The notes: generated from the letters alone by a model not told the origin. Positions 1 through 11,510 are shown, numbered from the stretch's first letter. The stretch: 64,000 bases of DNA from Lasiosphaeris hirsuta (GCA_030549175.1 JAUKUA010000001.1:6696001-6760000), one strand, 5' to 3'. Translations and numbers: made by a program.

Positions 1-791
1 AGTGTCACGACCGACTTGGTCGCCTTGTGCGAGCGGTTGAGCTGCGCCGCAATACGTCCGCACGCGGCCGCCATGGTATCGCCGCCCGTCGACCCCGGGT
101 GGAAGTTGTACAGGCCGATGCCGAGGGCTTCGCACCGCTGCAGGTCGTCGATGAAGTTGTCGTAGGCCTGGGCGGCCTTGGTCTCATCGGCCTGGGCGAG
201 GTTGACGAGGTACGAGCCGTGCGGGAGGACGAACTTGGCGGCGTCATAGTTGTGCTGCTCGGACAGGGAGAGGAACTGGGATTTGGCATCAGCGGCAAGC
301 GGCGGACTTGTCCACTTGCGCTGTGACTTGAGAAACACGGCAAAGGCATTGGCGCCGATCTGCGCCGCGTTGATGATGGAATTTTGGACGCCGCCGGCAC
401 CGCTCACGTGGGCGCCAATGTACATGGCTCGTGGCAGTGAGGCCACGGCCGTCCTCGCTGCGAGCGGCATGCTGCCTTCGGCTTTCTTGGCGGTGGGCTT
501 GCGCTTTGCGGCGGGCTTCTTGACGTCCGCCTGTGCCGACTCCTTTTTGACGGCTGTCTTTCGCTTCTTGGCGGCGGGCTTCTCTGCCTCGTCTTCTGAC
601 GAGGCTGGACTATCGCTATCGAAGTCGTCCTCCTCGGAAGCGGCACTTGCAGCTTTGCGCTTTGGAGCAGTGGTTTTCTTCACCTCGACCTTGACCGCGG
701 CTGCCGTGGATTTCCTACCGCTGGTCTTGGCGACAGTAGTTTTCTTCTCGACAACCGCTGTTGGCTTGGATTTGGCAGCCGGGCGGACCAT
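1..791 (-). CDS. APN1: AP endonuclease APN1 / endonuclease IV, 3' part cut off by window edge
   Basis: This is a zinc-dependent class II apurinic/apyrimidinic endonuclease of base-excision repair, in nucleus and often mitochondria. The ATG is at 791 and reading is open to base 1, giving 263 codons without a visible intron. Residues 1-120 are a lysine/alanine-rich, acidic-patched extension with several nuclear-localisation-like clusters (PAAKKRK, PAAKRK). The TIM-barrel domain starts near residue 123 with YIGAHVSGAGG, then FLKSQRKW, LPHGSYLVNLA and NFHPGST. H191 and H231 correspond to zinc-binding histidines of E. coli Nfo (family knowledge). The remaining metal ligands lie beyond the window. 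The long basic N-terminus is much longer than in yeast Apn1 and is probably a disordered targeting tail. It is divergent from the F-box gene starting at 2891. Confidence 0.93.
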   Translation of the reverse strand, partial: MVRPAAKSKPTAVVEKKTTVAKTSGRKSTAAAVKVEVKKTTAPKRKAASAASEEDDFDSDSPASSEDEAEKPAAKKRKTAVKKESAQADVKKPAAKRKPTAKKAEGSMPLAARTAVASLPRAMYIGAHVSGAGGVQNSIINAAQIGANAFAVFLKSQRKWTSPPLAADAKSQFLSLSEQHNYDAAKFVLPHGSYLVNLAQADETKAAQAYDNFIDDLQRCEALGIGLYNFHPGSTGGDTMAAACGRIAAQLNRSHKATKSVVT

Positions 792-2890
792 GGTGAGAAG
801 GCGCAGTATTCCTTCCTTGGAGATGCCTTGATGTTTTTGGTGCGTTGTTTGGTATCAAAATAGTCTTACTGCCCGTGTGTTGCCGATGTGTAGATGATTT
901 CAAAACTTGGAAGAGGTCATAGGCGTAGGCGTGGGACGCGACCCCGACACCGCGAAGTCACGTGACTATTGCGGGTGTCAAGGTTCAGTTTAGCCCCTGT
1001 CAGACTTGGCGACCTTTGCAGAACCCGGCGCCATCTAAAGTCGCATTTCACCCGAGATATTGCCAGCTTCGAACAGAGAAGGATTCTGGAATCCGAGTTC
1101 GTCCCTGGGACCCTTGATTCAGAATAATCAGAGCGCTGGGTGCTTGAAACACCAGCGGCAGCACCACCGCCCAATGCAGCACCTTGATGCAGCACAACCC
1201 CTTTCAAACAATGAATAATGAATCGACTTGGGGCTAAGGCAATCACCCCTCGAACCACTCGCGCCGCCGAATAGGAGTTCGCCTCCACCCATCGTATTCA
1301 GAAGTCCTCGCGGGGTGACACCACTAGAGGCATACTTGCTGCGTACTGTAATACTACGGCAGTACGGGTATATCGTAAAGGCGCGGTATAATATGACTGC
1401 AACTAGTCCGGATCGAGCGTCTTGCTGACACTTTGTATCTAACCGCCATTTGCTTTCTGACAGATGGCGCCCCAAACAAACGTCTGCTTTGTGCTCCAGT
1501 TCCTCCAACCCCAGTTCAGCCCAGCGTCGCCAGCCACAATGAACTCGGGAGGCACACCCCCGTCCAATGGGGGAATTCGCGGCATGGTCGCGCCGAGGTT
1601 GCTTCTCGTTCTATTTTTACCCCCGAAGCTTGATGCTTGGGGCAAAAGTGCCGTGCAAAGGTTTTGCACCTTTGTCCTCCGTAACAAATGGGACGGAGAT
1701 GGGGTGGGAAAAGGGAAAAGGGAAAAACTCGTTTGCCGTTGGCGGCTGTCGCCGGAACTCGCTCCAAATCGGCTTGGCTCGCGGCCACTTGGGACGATAT
1801 CGTCATGATCTTGTCTCAGTGACGAGCCGTCTGTGGTGTTATTACCATTGCGGTGTCGTATGTTGCATGTCGCAAAGTTGCGGAGTCTTGGCATCGCCTG
1901 TCACCCAGTTCAAGTCACCCCTCCAGTGCTGCCAAGGTTGGGTTTCCCTCGACTCGAGACATTGAGCAAGAAACCGGGACAGAACAAAGCAGGCGAAACA
2001 GCAGAATGCAGGGTGAGGAGCTTGAGTGAAAATACTAGCCAGTGCAGTCTCTTATCACAGCGTGCCGCCCATAGCATCACGGCTGTTGACGCCGATTGTT
2101 CAAACTCAAAGCGCATCCAATGCAGAAGGAGACGCAAGCAACAACCACTTCCTGCTGTAAGCACGCTGCATCTTCCTGCTGCGATCCTCTTGGTTGCTAC
2201 TATCAGCACAGATCCGGAATCCTCCAATGCTACAAGGCGGCCGGGCGGGGTGGCTGACAAAGACCAAGACTGACCCGGCCCATGCTCTGAGGCAGAGGCA
2301 CCACGGCCCCAAGAGAACCCCCCGAAGCCAGCTGCACAGACCTATTAGGCCCGCCAGGGCTGCTGCACTAGGGCAGGCCGCCAGGCCTAGCCCTACCCAG
2401 TCGGTAGGGTACTAGGGGCAACAGGGGCCATTGATACCAGCAAATGCAGGCAGATATACTCAGCCCCAAGATTTACCCGGGGCTTGCGTTCCCTCTGGTC
2501 CCTCCAGCGGGCTCCGGGCTGATGCGGGATCAATCGTTCCAATCGTTGTAGTCGTCGCCGCACGCTGGGGGCTGCCTGTTATGAGCCAGTTGAAAGTCGA
2601 CCCAACTAGGTATCGGGTGCAGTGGCTGCCAGCGCCAGCTCCTAGTCCAGCGCCAACCCTTGGACCTTCGATTCCCACTCGCCGAAGCAGCGTGGAACAG
2701 GGAAGGAACCAAGCAACCTTTAGGCCATCTGCCGCAGCCCCCCATTACACAAGAGCCTGTACGGCGACGCACACCGACCAGGACACACACACAGGACAAG
2801 ACACAATGTTACTTAGCAACAACAACCAGCCGTCGTGATCGAGACCGAGACCGTGATCGTGATCGCACTCCAGCCCGCGCGCCGTCTGCA
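792..2890. other. Intergenic region between divergent APN1 and F-box genes
   Basis: About 2.1 kb with only short overlapping open stretches on both strands and no recognisable domain. It must hold the promoters and 5' leaders of two divergent genes. A GAC/GAT-rich repeat (gatcgagaccgagaccgtga) just before 2891 is open in the F-box frame, but no in-frame ATG precedes 2891. Confidence 0.6.
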
Positions 2891-5800
2891 ATGGCGACCA
2901 TCGCCCGCGGAGAGCGCCCTCGCTCCTCCATCGACAAAAAGCCCGTGAGAATGTCCGCCCACACGGACACGAGGCCGGCCTTCGAGAGACTGCCCGATGA
3001 AATCATCCAGCAGTATGGCGCCCTCGCTCACTCTACCCTCTCCCCGCTCCCTCCTAACTGACGATCGTGACACAGGATACTCCAGGCGACCGATTCGAAT
3101 GGCTTCGCGTCACTGGCTCTGCTCAACTCCACGTGGAGGAGCGTCGCCCAGCAGGCACACCTCTACGCACTCCACCTCTCCAACTGTCCGTCCTACTCCA
3201 TGAGCCATAGCACACCGCCGCCCGCAAGCGAAGCCGATCTACCCCGACTCCGACGACTCTTTGCGCGGGAGGTCAAGCGCAATCTGTTCGAGGCCTACCT
3301 GCGGCCCAGCAAAACCGTTATCAAGGTCATCTCAAATTCCATCAGTTCCTCGTCAGTACCAGGCGGCGAAGGCATACAGTTCAATCCGTCGCCCAAGGGC
3401 CAGCATGTGCTGGCTTACAATTCGTCCCGCATACATGTCATCGATGTCCGGGGGCCACAAGTTATGGTTAAGCGCGAGTTTAAGATTTTGCGCCGTCCTG
3501 CTGCGACATGTATCAACGACAAGGGTTCGCTGCTCGCCGTTCTGCTCACTGAGATGCAAGTTGATATCTATGATCTCACCTCGGTTCCACCCAGACGGTC
3601 GCAGTCCATCATCCTGGACAACAGCCCCCGCGCCATTGCTCTCTCCCCCTGCGGCTCCGTCCTGGCTGCTGCGTACGAAGGAGGCATTGAGGTTTCGTCA
3701 TTGACGTCCAACGCGTTGGCTACGGACAGGAGAGCGGTCAAGTGCGATGCGGTCGATGCCCTGGCCTTCTCGTTTGACGGCACCCAGATACTGGGCACCA
3801 CGGTGCATTCCTCGCAGCCCAATACGGTGATACTAACTGCCCCCTACTATGACCCGGGAAGTCAGATGGCCGACGACAACATCAGCGCACTGTGGACCAC
3901 ATCGATTTTGTTTCCGAACACGAGTCGCGATTGCAGCCACGCCGTATTGCTACAGAATGGCAAGCATGAGGAAGCCAGCTGGACCTTTACTTATGACCGC
4001 AGCTTTGAGACGTTCCGTGCGGTCCGGATTGATGATTTGCGCAATGGCACCACTTATTTCACCGGGCCAGTTCCCAGTCCAACATCCCAAGCCAAACTCA
4101 TTCCCTGTACCCTGCCGGCCGCTTCTTACTACGGTGAGCTAGTCACAGCGGGCTTCCAGGGTAAGGAGATTTGGCTCTATGGCGTTCCAGAAGACCTGGA
4201 TGCGGTTCCTGCAGACGCAGCAAATATCGGCAGCGATCATGGGAGCGGCTCCAACGCAAACAACCTGGCACGCCGAAACAGCGGTCCGTCGGTGCGTTCC
4301 GTCTCGAGAATGCAGGAGAACAGCGAACCGGCGAGGGTACCCCAATGGCAACTGATCAGTGACAAGCTTCGAAATACATTCGTTGGGGGTTGCAAGATTG
4401 GCGAACTTGAGGGCGTCAACACGGTAAAATGGGTCGCTAATTTTGGAGATTCGCCAATGAGGGAACGGCTTATTGTTGCCGCTCGCAATGTCTCGCCATC
4501 AGTTTCTATCACAGACGACGAAAGTATCGACTTCGTAGACGGTGGCCGTCTCACACTCATCGACTTTGACTATGGTGTTAGGAATGGCAGGGAGATTGAG
4601 CTAAGCGTTGAGGTAGGGACAAGAGAGCCCGAGGTCCTAGAGGAGGAGCATCGGGACATGGCCACCGAAGTTGCGATTGTTCGGCGGCGGACAGTCGCCC
4701 AACAGAGGGGCACTCGCAGTGCTGTTATGCGCAGCGCAACCTTGGCAAACCGCCCCCCACCGGTTCCCACTCAGTCCTCAGCACGGGAGAAAGCCGAGGA
4801 TGACGACGATCCCTTATTGCCTCGACGGGTGGGAGTGCCCGCCATCAGGACGGTGGAGCCCCCGGCAGCGCAAGAGGGTGGCGAGGCGGAGACGGAAACA
4901 ATTGAAGAGCAGGAGGCGTTGGACGCCCCCTATTCGCATGCAAGCCCGAGATCAGGGACCACCCTTCGCCGCGCAGCTACTGCTGCGGCAGTAAACCGCC
5001 GGCTGCATCCGCCACCCACAGCCACCGGCCCGGCCGAATACCGCCGTGCTGATGGCCGAACTGAGCACCCTCACGAGAGCGACGCGGACAATTGGGTTCC
5101 TCCTCCCCCGCCCTATCAAAAAGAAGACCCCGGCGACCTGCCAGACTTTATGCGCTCTACTCTGCCACCTGTCACTGTTTCTGACACCGATGGAGCGCAA
5201 CAATCGCCTTCAGGGGCGCGCATGGCCACAAGTACATCCCAGCAGTCGCCACGCCGCAGCCAAACCGTGGCAGCCGTTCCTCGAAGTGCCCCACCGGTTT
5301 CCGACATACCGCCAGTGCCTCGGATCCCGACGATGCCACCGGTTCCACAACATCCTCTTCAACCGCCGCCTAGCTCTTGGCACCGACGAGGCGGAAGCAA
5401 CTCGTCGATCCAATCCGACGAGAGGCTTCAGCGCCCAACCTCTAGCACATCGCGATATCTAGGAGATGAAAATATCTACGACGTCTCGCCTCCCGATTCG
5501 CCTGCTCTGGGGCCAAGAAGGCCGGATAGGGTCAGCTCGCTCCACCCCAATGAAAGCCGAGCAGCGAGCAACCCCATTGCAGAGAGTAGACGGATGGCGA
5601 TGCCGCCCCTATCACTTCGCACGTCAAATCCACAGCCGCCACCGAGTCTCCACCGGATACAAACAGCCCCATACCAGCAGTCGGTTGGCCCCCCTTCCCT
5701 CGACCTTCAAATACCATCTCCGTCACTTCATAATATCATACCGCCGGGGTTCAACAATCCGGTAGCCGCCAACAGTCCCCATCTGAGGCGACTATCGAAT

Positions 5801-6790
5801 GCTAGGACATGGCCAACGCAGCCTAACCCTCCGACAATTACTGGCGGCACATCGGGATATCCATACTCGGCCCCTCCTATGGCCGCTGACCCCAACGCAA
5901 CGCTGGCGCAACTGCCCCCTGCTCCAAGTGCCGACCAGCTGTCGAGTCTAAACAGCCGTGTTGAAGCCCCAAGACGATTGTCAGGTGGCTTCCAAGTCCC
6001 TCGTGTACCCGTGGGCAGTCGCACCAGCGGCGAGTACAGACGTGTCACGTACCAGCGACCGCTTTCACAGCAGCAGCAACACTATCCGCAATACCCGCAA
6101 CACCAGCCCCAATATGAGCCTCGGCCAAACTCTCAACCGCAGCCACTGTACGGGCAATTTCCTCCTCAGCCGCAGTATCACGACACACGGACTCTGCATC
6201 CGTCGGTGACACCAGGAACCCCTCGAGAGGAGATACCCCTAATTATCAGCACGCCCAAGGGCGTCTCGGGGGCGTACGACCTGCCCGACCGCCGCATTTC
6301 GGGCCGACGAGCGGAAGCGCCTATTTTGGCCCCCGTACCACGCCACCCGCGGACAAACGCACAGGCTGCTGTCCTGCGACCGCAGGTTGAGCGTCTAGAA
6401 ACTATTTACAGCATAGCATCGTCTAGCAACAACATGCAACAGCAAAACAGCCTTCTCGTCCCCGCTCCGGGCGCGCCAGGGTCCGTGTCGTCGGGGGCGC
6501 GCGTATCCAGCCTGAATAGGAAGCAGAGCCGTGCAGAGCGCAGCGCAGCCAAGAACATCGCGGACGCGAAGCGGCGCGGGTGGACAGGGCGCACGGGGCG
6601 GCCCAAGAGTACCAAGAAGAAGAAGAAGCAACAGAAGGAGAGAGACTTTGACACGGCAAGCAGCGCGGCGTGGACGGATGTCACGACGGCGACGACGTTC
6701 AGCCATCGTTCAATGGGGTTTGGGAGGGGGAGCGCTGCCGGCCAGCATCTCGGACAGACGAAGGGGGATAGGAAGTGCATTGTCATGTGA
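2891..6790 (+). CDS. F-box protein with beta-propeller-like region and C-terminal CaaX box (1278 aa)
   Basis: Exons 2891-3012 and 3076-6790. The intron (63 nt, branch ctaactgac, acceptor acacag) splits the F-box. The F-box is at residues 31-80 (FERLPDEIIQQ, then ILQATDSNGFASLALLNSTWR), implying an SCF ubiquitin-ligase substrate adaptor. Residues about 135-320 contain several WD-like strands (VLAYNSSRIHVIDV, LLAVLLTEMQVDIYDL, VLAAAYEGGIEV). Residues about 520-1170 are low-complexity, rich in Pro, Ser, Arg and Gln. A polybasic patch (PKSTKKKKKQQK, about 1216-1228) precedes a C-terminal CIVM, a CaaX motif with Met at the last position, which predicts farnesylation and membrane anchoring. Substrate unknown. 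Without the spliced first exon the F-box would be missed. It is convergent with the small gene at 7141. Confidence 0.85.
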
Positions 6791-7140
6791 TGGGCGCGCT
6801 CGTTTTGGACGACTTGGGAGGAGGATAATGGGAATAATACTTATCTGGACAGTTGTGTGTCTACGGGCGTCGGGGTTTGGATAGCGTCAGCTGGTGTACA
6901 GGACAGCGGATGATTCGAGTAAGATGTTTGCTATATCCGTAGGGCTTGAACGATTCCGTTTTGGGAATGTATGTGTTTATTTTGCAAGCAAAGATATGAT
7001 ACCAGATAGTTATTTGGGACGGGAAATGAATAGTGTGGTGAAGTTGATTTACTTGCTCGCTCGCTTCTGCACCCTCGGTCTAAGTCATACAACTATATGA
7101 CAGCGACCACCAATCACAAAACAAACAAACGGCACAGAAA
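6791..7140. other. Intergenic 3' region between convergent genes
   Basis: About 350 bp between two converging genes. It is moderately AT-rich and likely holds both 3' UTRs. No gene is seen. Confidence 0.5.
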
Positions 7141-7404
7141 CTAGCCCCGCCGCGCAACCTCGCTCCGCGCAAGCCCTTCCATCTCGCGCTTAACTTCCTC
7201 CTGCACCTCAGGGACCCCGCTGGTGTCGGGGTGCGTGTCGGTCTTGGTCGGCGAGTGCGAGGCCGTCGAGGCGTTGGTCGTCGTCGTCGAGGCCGAGTGC
7301 AGGATGTCGGCTTTGGTGGAGGGGGAGAGGGGGGGCACGGAGGTCGAGATGGGCGGGCCGTCAGCGGCGGCGATGGGGTTGCCGCGGGAGGAGTTGGTGG
7401 CCAT
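7141..7404 (-). CDS. Small hypothetical protein (87 aa)
   Basis: A single open frame from an ATG at 7404 in a strong context (aaccATGGCC) to TAG at 7141-7143. The product is rich in Ser, Thr and Pro, with MATNSSRGNP at the N-terminus and a more ordered, charged C-terminal stretch (VPEVQEEVKREMEGLARSE) that could be a short helix. No signal peptide, membrane segment or known domain is visible. The upstream leader is a CAC/ACT-rich pyrimidine-poor sequence typical of fungal 5' UTRs. An overlapping longer frame (7080-7565) on the same strand is low-complexity and less likely. Coding status rests on start context and composition only. Confidence 0.45.
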   Translation of the reverse strand: MATNSSRGNPIAAADGPPISTSVPPLSPSTKADILHSASTTTTNASTASHSPTKTDTHPDTSGVPEVQEEVKREMEGLARSEVARRG

Positions 7405-7811
7405 GGTTCTTGGTTGGGTCGGTGTGAGTAGTTTTGGGTGGTATAAGTGGTCGTGTAAGTGGTAGTGGAAGTGGTGTAGGTGGGGAGGGGGGTATAAGTG
7501 GTTTTTGGTGGTGATAGTGGAGTTTGAAGAGCAAGTGAGAAAGTATGTGATCGGGATATCTGCAACAGTTAATAAAAGAATCCATTGCGTAGTACATAGC
7601 TGTTTGCACCTTCTTCATCGCCGCGACGTGGGTTGATGATGTCACAGGAGAACCCTAACCCCAAAGGTGCACATGTGGCGGTGCCGTTCCAGACGCCAGA
7701 CGGAGGGACTGTGCTCACTCACCGGGATCTACAACCCTCAAATTAGCTTCTGTCGTCTCACACCTTTCGTGTTGCTCGCTCGCAAACCCAATTGCGTTCG
7801 AGTTGGAGAGG
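7405..7811. other. Divergent promoter region with telobox-like motif
   Basis: About 400 bp between divergent starts at 7404 and 7812. It contains aaccctaacccc at about 7651-7662, similar to a telomere-repeat (CCCTAA) box. No gene is seen. Confidence 0.4.
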
Positions 7812-9632
7812 ATGTGGGCCCAACTCGTCATAAAGTCAAGGGGGGGTTTCTTTTCTGCCTCTCGCCCTGGGTTTCCCCGTGTTGCCAGTGTTGCTCATGC
7901 TGCCACAGCTGCTGGAACTGTCAGATATTCCACGTCTAGCAGTACCAGTTTTCAACTTGAGCCCTCGTGTTGGTCCCTGACCCTAAACCCTGACAAGCTC
8001 ACCGAGGTGCGATTCCCACTACCAGCATTTCAATGCTCGACTAACTGGCGGAGGAATGTAGCGGGAACTCGTCGACGCTATTTTTACAGCTCGGCCCTGG
8101 GCCCTAGATCAGTCCAAACCCAAACATTGGCCGGACAATGCCGCCGTGGTACTAGTTACCAAGGGCCTTGCTCGCCTCCTTCAGGACCAGGAATTCCTCG
8201 AACAACTGCTCAGACATTTACGTCCGAATAAGAAAAGCAAGTTTAGTCTCTTATCTGTGGTTGTCGATGGGATTCCTCACGAAGGCCACTGCGACATCCC
8301 AGGAACCCAAGTAGCCCAAACCGTGCTGAGGGACTCGAAATATCTCCTATCTTCTGAAGGCATCGCCGTCCTGTCTGGCCGCCTAGACTCCATTCTCCCC
8401 GGGCTATGGGACCCCGCCGAAGCACCACCAGCGGTGCATCATGGCGATGCCGACAACGCCCAACCCGCCCTCGAGTTCCTCGTTCCATCGGTTGCGAAGC
8501 GAAAACCGCTGCGGGTGACGGTCCCTGTTGCCAATACCCTTTTCACCAACGGCAGACCGCACACCATGTGTGCAACCGAGTACGAGTGGAAAGGCCAAGA
8601 CGGGGAAGAGCCCGTGTTGAAGCAAACCAGGCTCGTTGAGAGGGCGAGGCAAGTCGTCGTCCCCTCCACCTTCGGCGGCTGGAGGTACAAGAACCGCTTC
8701 CCCCAGACCCGGGTGCCGCTTCTCCCGCTGACGCCGGCGCGGAAAGTCGTCAGCGGCCTAGGGAACATCCTACGCCAAGTCGAGATCAATGGGACGCCTA
8801 TGCCGGCGTCCAAGGAGTTGGAGGAGCTTATTCCCAAAATCATGGATTATCGAACCCATATTTACGGCATCGAGAAGGCCGGTGTATCGGTGGGTGTGTG
8901 GGCCGTGATCATCCCCGAAAAGGTTATGGCCAAGCGCGCGGGGCTAGCACCGTTCCTTGGGGAGCCACGGAGAGCTCATATGACACCGCCTATCTGGCTG
9001 CCCGAAGCTCGCGCCGTCTTTGAATGGCGTTACTCACAGCACTGTTCGCAAAAGCTGTCGATCGCCCCACTTTTGGAGGCGGGCTGCCAGGTGCGCAAAG
9101 TTTGTAAGTAACTCGGCCCTTGGTGTCCTCTCGTAGCTGGCTTCGCTGACTTTGGCCTATAGTAAGTGGGGGCGGAGGTTGGGGAGAGAAGCAAGGCTTG
9201 CTGTCTCTCGATCCGCAGACTCGGTACTCGACGCCAGACCAGGAGGATGTCGAGAAATTCATCCTGGCATTCAAAGGCGAGGGTGGCACCGCGTCGGGAA
9301 TCACTCCAGGCTCTTGGATCCAGTTCGTTTATGAGCCACTGGGTGGCCCCTTGGAGCTAGCCAAGCCGGTCTCTATGGCCCGCTTGCCCACATATGATCC
9401 GGGAAATAACAGAATCATTGTTGGGACACGGAGCACGCACTCTTCAAGCGACTCGCCATCCCAAGTAACGGTCCACGAAGGTGCATTCGGCGCCACCGCT
9501 TCGCAGGGCTTGTATGTTGCGGCGAAGGGAATCGCGACCAAGTTGGACACGGCAAATTCATATTTATCGTGGGGGAAGGCAACAAGGGGGCGGGAGGATA
9601 AAGGAACAGATGACATAGACCCCGAGTACTGA
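7812..9632 (+). CDS. Mitochondrial FIST-like conserved fungal protein (about 537 aa)
   Basis: Proposed exons 7812-7941, 8090-9103 and 9163-9632. The last intron (59 nt, GTAAGT donor, gctgac branch, tatag acceptor) is solid and joins ..VRKV to LSGGGGWGEKQG. The first intron is less certain: its acceptor at 8089 (tttttacag) is good, but the only phase-compatible donors are weak (7942 or 7969). The N-terminus (MWAQLVIKSRGGFFSASRPG, ending RYSTSS) looks like a cleavable mitochondrial presequence. The body has VTVPVANTLFTNGR, PLTPARKVVSGLGNI, SVGVWAVIIPE and LLSLDPQTRY. I associate these with fungal FIST-domain proteins (FBXO22-type FIST_C) from memory, not proof. Predicted matrix protein of unknown role. 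Confidence 0.6.
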
Positions 9633-10006
9633 ATCTGTATTTATAAACTACCTATGGATGTATATTTTCCTGTTGGCATTCTGTATCGAGGGCCGTTCTG
9701 GGTATAACGCCGAAATTGAGCACGCAATTGCGGCCCCGGATTTTAGAGAGGCGCCCAAACCTCCGCCCCTCCAAGTCATTATCTCCATGTCCAACGCGCA
9801 AATTCCCCTCGCCCCGAGCTTCAAGCTGCTTTGGGTTGCGACTTGTGATTTCTTTGGTTCTGTAGCACCTTCCCAAATAGACCGGGGGCTAATCAATTGA
9901 CTTGCAACTCGCGAAAATCTACTCACCTCACCATCTCATCACTTTCATCCTGACCTCGCCTTCATCTCACAGCGCTCATCACCACCACCACCCCGCAGCC
10001 CCCAAC
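9633..10006. other. Intergenic region
   Basis: About 370 bp between two plus-strand genes. It probably combines the 3' UTR of one and the promoter and CA-rich leader (caccaccacc) of the next. No gene is seen. Confidence 0.5.
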
Positions 10007-11308
10007 ATGGCCGAAACTCCAACCCCGCGGGCCACAATCGGCATTATCTCCCTCGGCGACATGGGCAGCGGCCTAGCACGCCTCCTAGTCGCCCACGGCT
10101 ACGCAGTCGCCACGAACCTAACCGCCCGAAGGTCCGCCCCCCTTTCCTTCCCTTACCACACACATATATCCCACCTAACCACCCCCCCCCCGCCCTCAGC
10201 CAAGACACCATCGCCCGCGCCGGCGCCGCCAACGTGCTCACCCTGCCGACGGATGCCGCCCTGATCGACGTCAGCTCCCTGATCCTCTCGGTGGTGCCCC
10301 CGCGCGACGCCCTGGCCACGGCGCAGCGCATCCTCGCCGCCCTACCCCTCGCCTCCGCCCCGCGCGCCGCCCCGCTCTACTTCGCTGACATGAACGCCGT
10401 GTCCCCCGGCTCCGTCAAGGCCATCGCCGCGCTCTTCGCCGGCACGGCGGTCCGGTTTATTGACGGGAGCATCCTCGGCGGGCCGCCGGCGCCGCCCAAG
10501 CTTGTCGTTCCCGCTCCCGTTGCCGAGGGGGCGGTGGTGGATGCTGGGAGGGGCGAGGGGTGGGGGGAGTGGGTGGGGCTGGGGCGGAGTGGACGCGGCC
10601 GTTGCTCCCGACCTCGGGGCCGTGGGCCGTCGCGGATGTGGATGGTGGGTATGGCACCCATCTGGCCGGGGTGTTGCGGGCGAAGCATATCGGGCCCGAG
10701 GTCGGGGCGGCGTCGGGGTTGAAGATGTGTTTTGCGAGTTTGAGTAAGGGGTATGCCGCGATCGCGGTCCAGGCGGTGACGACGGCGAGGAGGTTGGTAT
10801 GTTGAGCTTCTCCTGATGTCTATGAGAAGAGGGGGCAGTTGCTGGGGAGCTGTTACCAGAGAATGACTAACAACTAGCCAGGGTGTGCTGGACGACCTCA
10901 AGGAAGCGCTTGGCGAGCTAGCGCCGGGCAACCTGGAGCGCATGGAAAAGGGCGTGGTGGGTATGGCGCCCAAGGCTTACCGATGGTATGTTTATCGTTC
11001 CCCTTGACCAAAGTAAACTAACACCCCCCAATAGGGTTCGCGAGATGGAAGAGATCAGCGCCACGCACGCCGGCGAGGGGGAGGATCAAGACGGCGGCTT
11101 CGTGCCCGAGTACATATTTCGTGGCGCTGCAGAGGTGTTCCGGACCGTCGCTGAAGACACGGTGCTCGGGAGGGAGAAGGTGGGCAAGCGGGAAAGGGGT
11201 ACAACGGCTGACGACGTCGCCGATGCTATCGTGGAGGGCTTAAAGGAGAGGAAGAGGAGGAGGACGGAGCAGACAGACGGCTCTCCCTATCTTGACCCCG
11301 TTTCCTGA
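10007..11308 (+). CDS. 6-phosphogluconate/3-hydroxyisobutyrate dehydrogenase-like protein with DUF1932 C-terminus; probable frameshift
   Basis: Exons 10007-10131, 10200-10796, 10882-10985 and 11035-11308, all with good splice sites. An N-terminal NAD(P)-binding Rossmann fold opens at residue 10 with TIGIISLGDMGSGLARLL, followed by LILSVVPPRDAL, FADMNAVSPGS and FIDGSILGGPP, as in beta-hydroxyacid dehydrogenases. The C-terminal helical domain (GAASGLKMCFASLSKGYAAI) matches the DUF1932 type. Exon 2 cannot be read in one frame: the frame changes at the G run 10581-10584 (ctggggcgg). One extra G there would give about 366 continuous residues and a plausible WTRPLLPTSGP segment after it. Either a homopolymer sequence error or a real disabling mutation. 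Substrate unknown. It is convergent with the export-adaptor gene at 11511. Confidence 0.8.
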
Positions 11309-11510
11309 TTATATTTGACTGGTGTGCCTAAGAGACTATAAACTTGAGCATAGACTCCTCGCCATAACAACGAAAACCATTTTTGTTATGCGACCAATGC
11401 TTGGCCTGTTCTTTCACGTCTAACCGAGGAAAACAATACTATACTCCGCTTGTTTTGAGAGAAACCATACCCTCTGATATCCACTGCAAAGCCGCCGACT
11501 CGCTGATTTG

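Noticed and set aside
6531..6884. Basic plus-strand frame overlapping the end of the F-box gene
   Set aside because: Shadow frame of the main ORF; Arg-rich because of the Lys/Arg-coding region in another phase.
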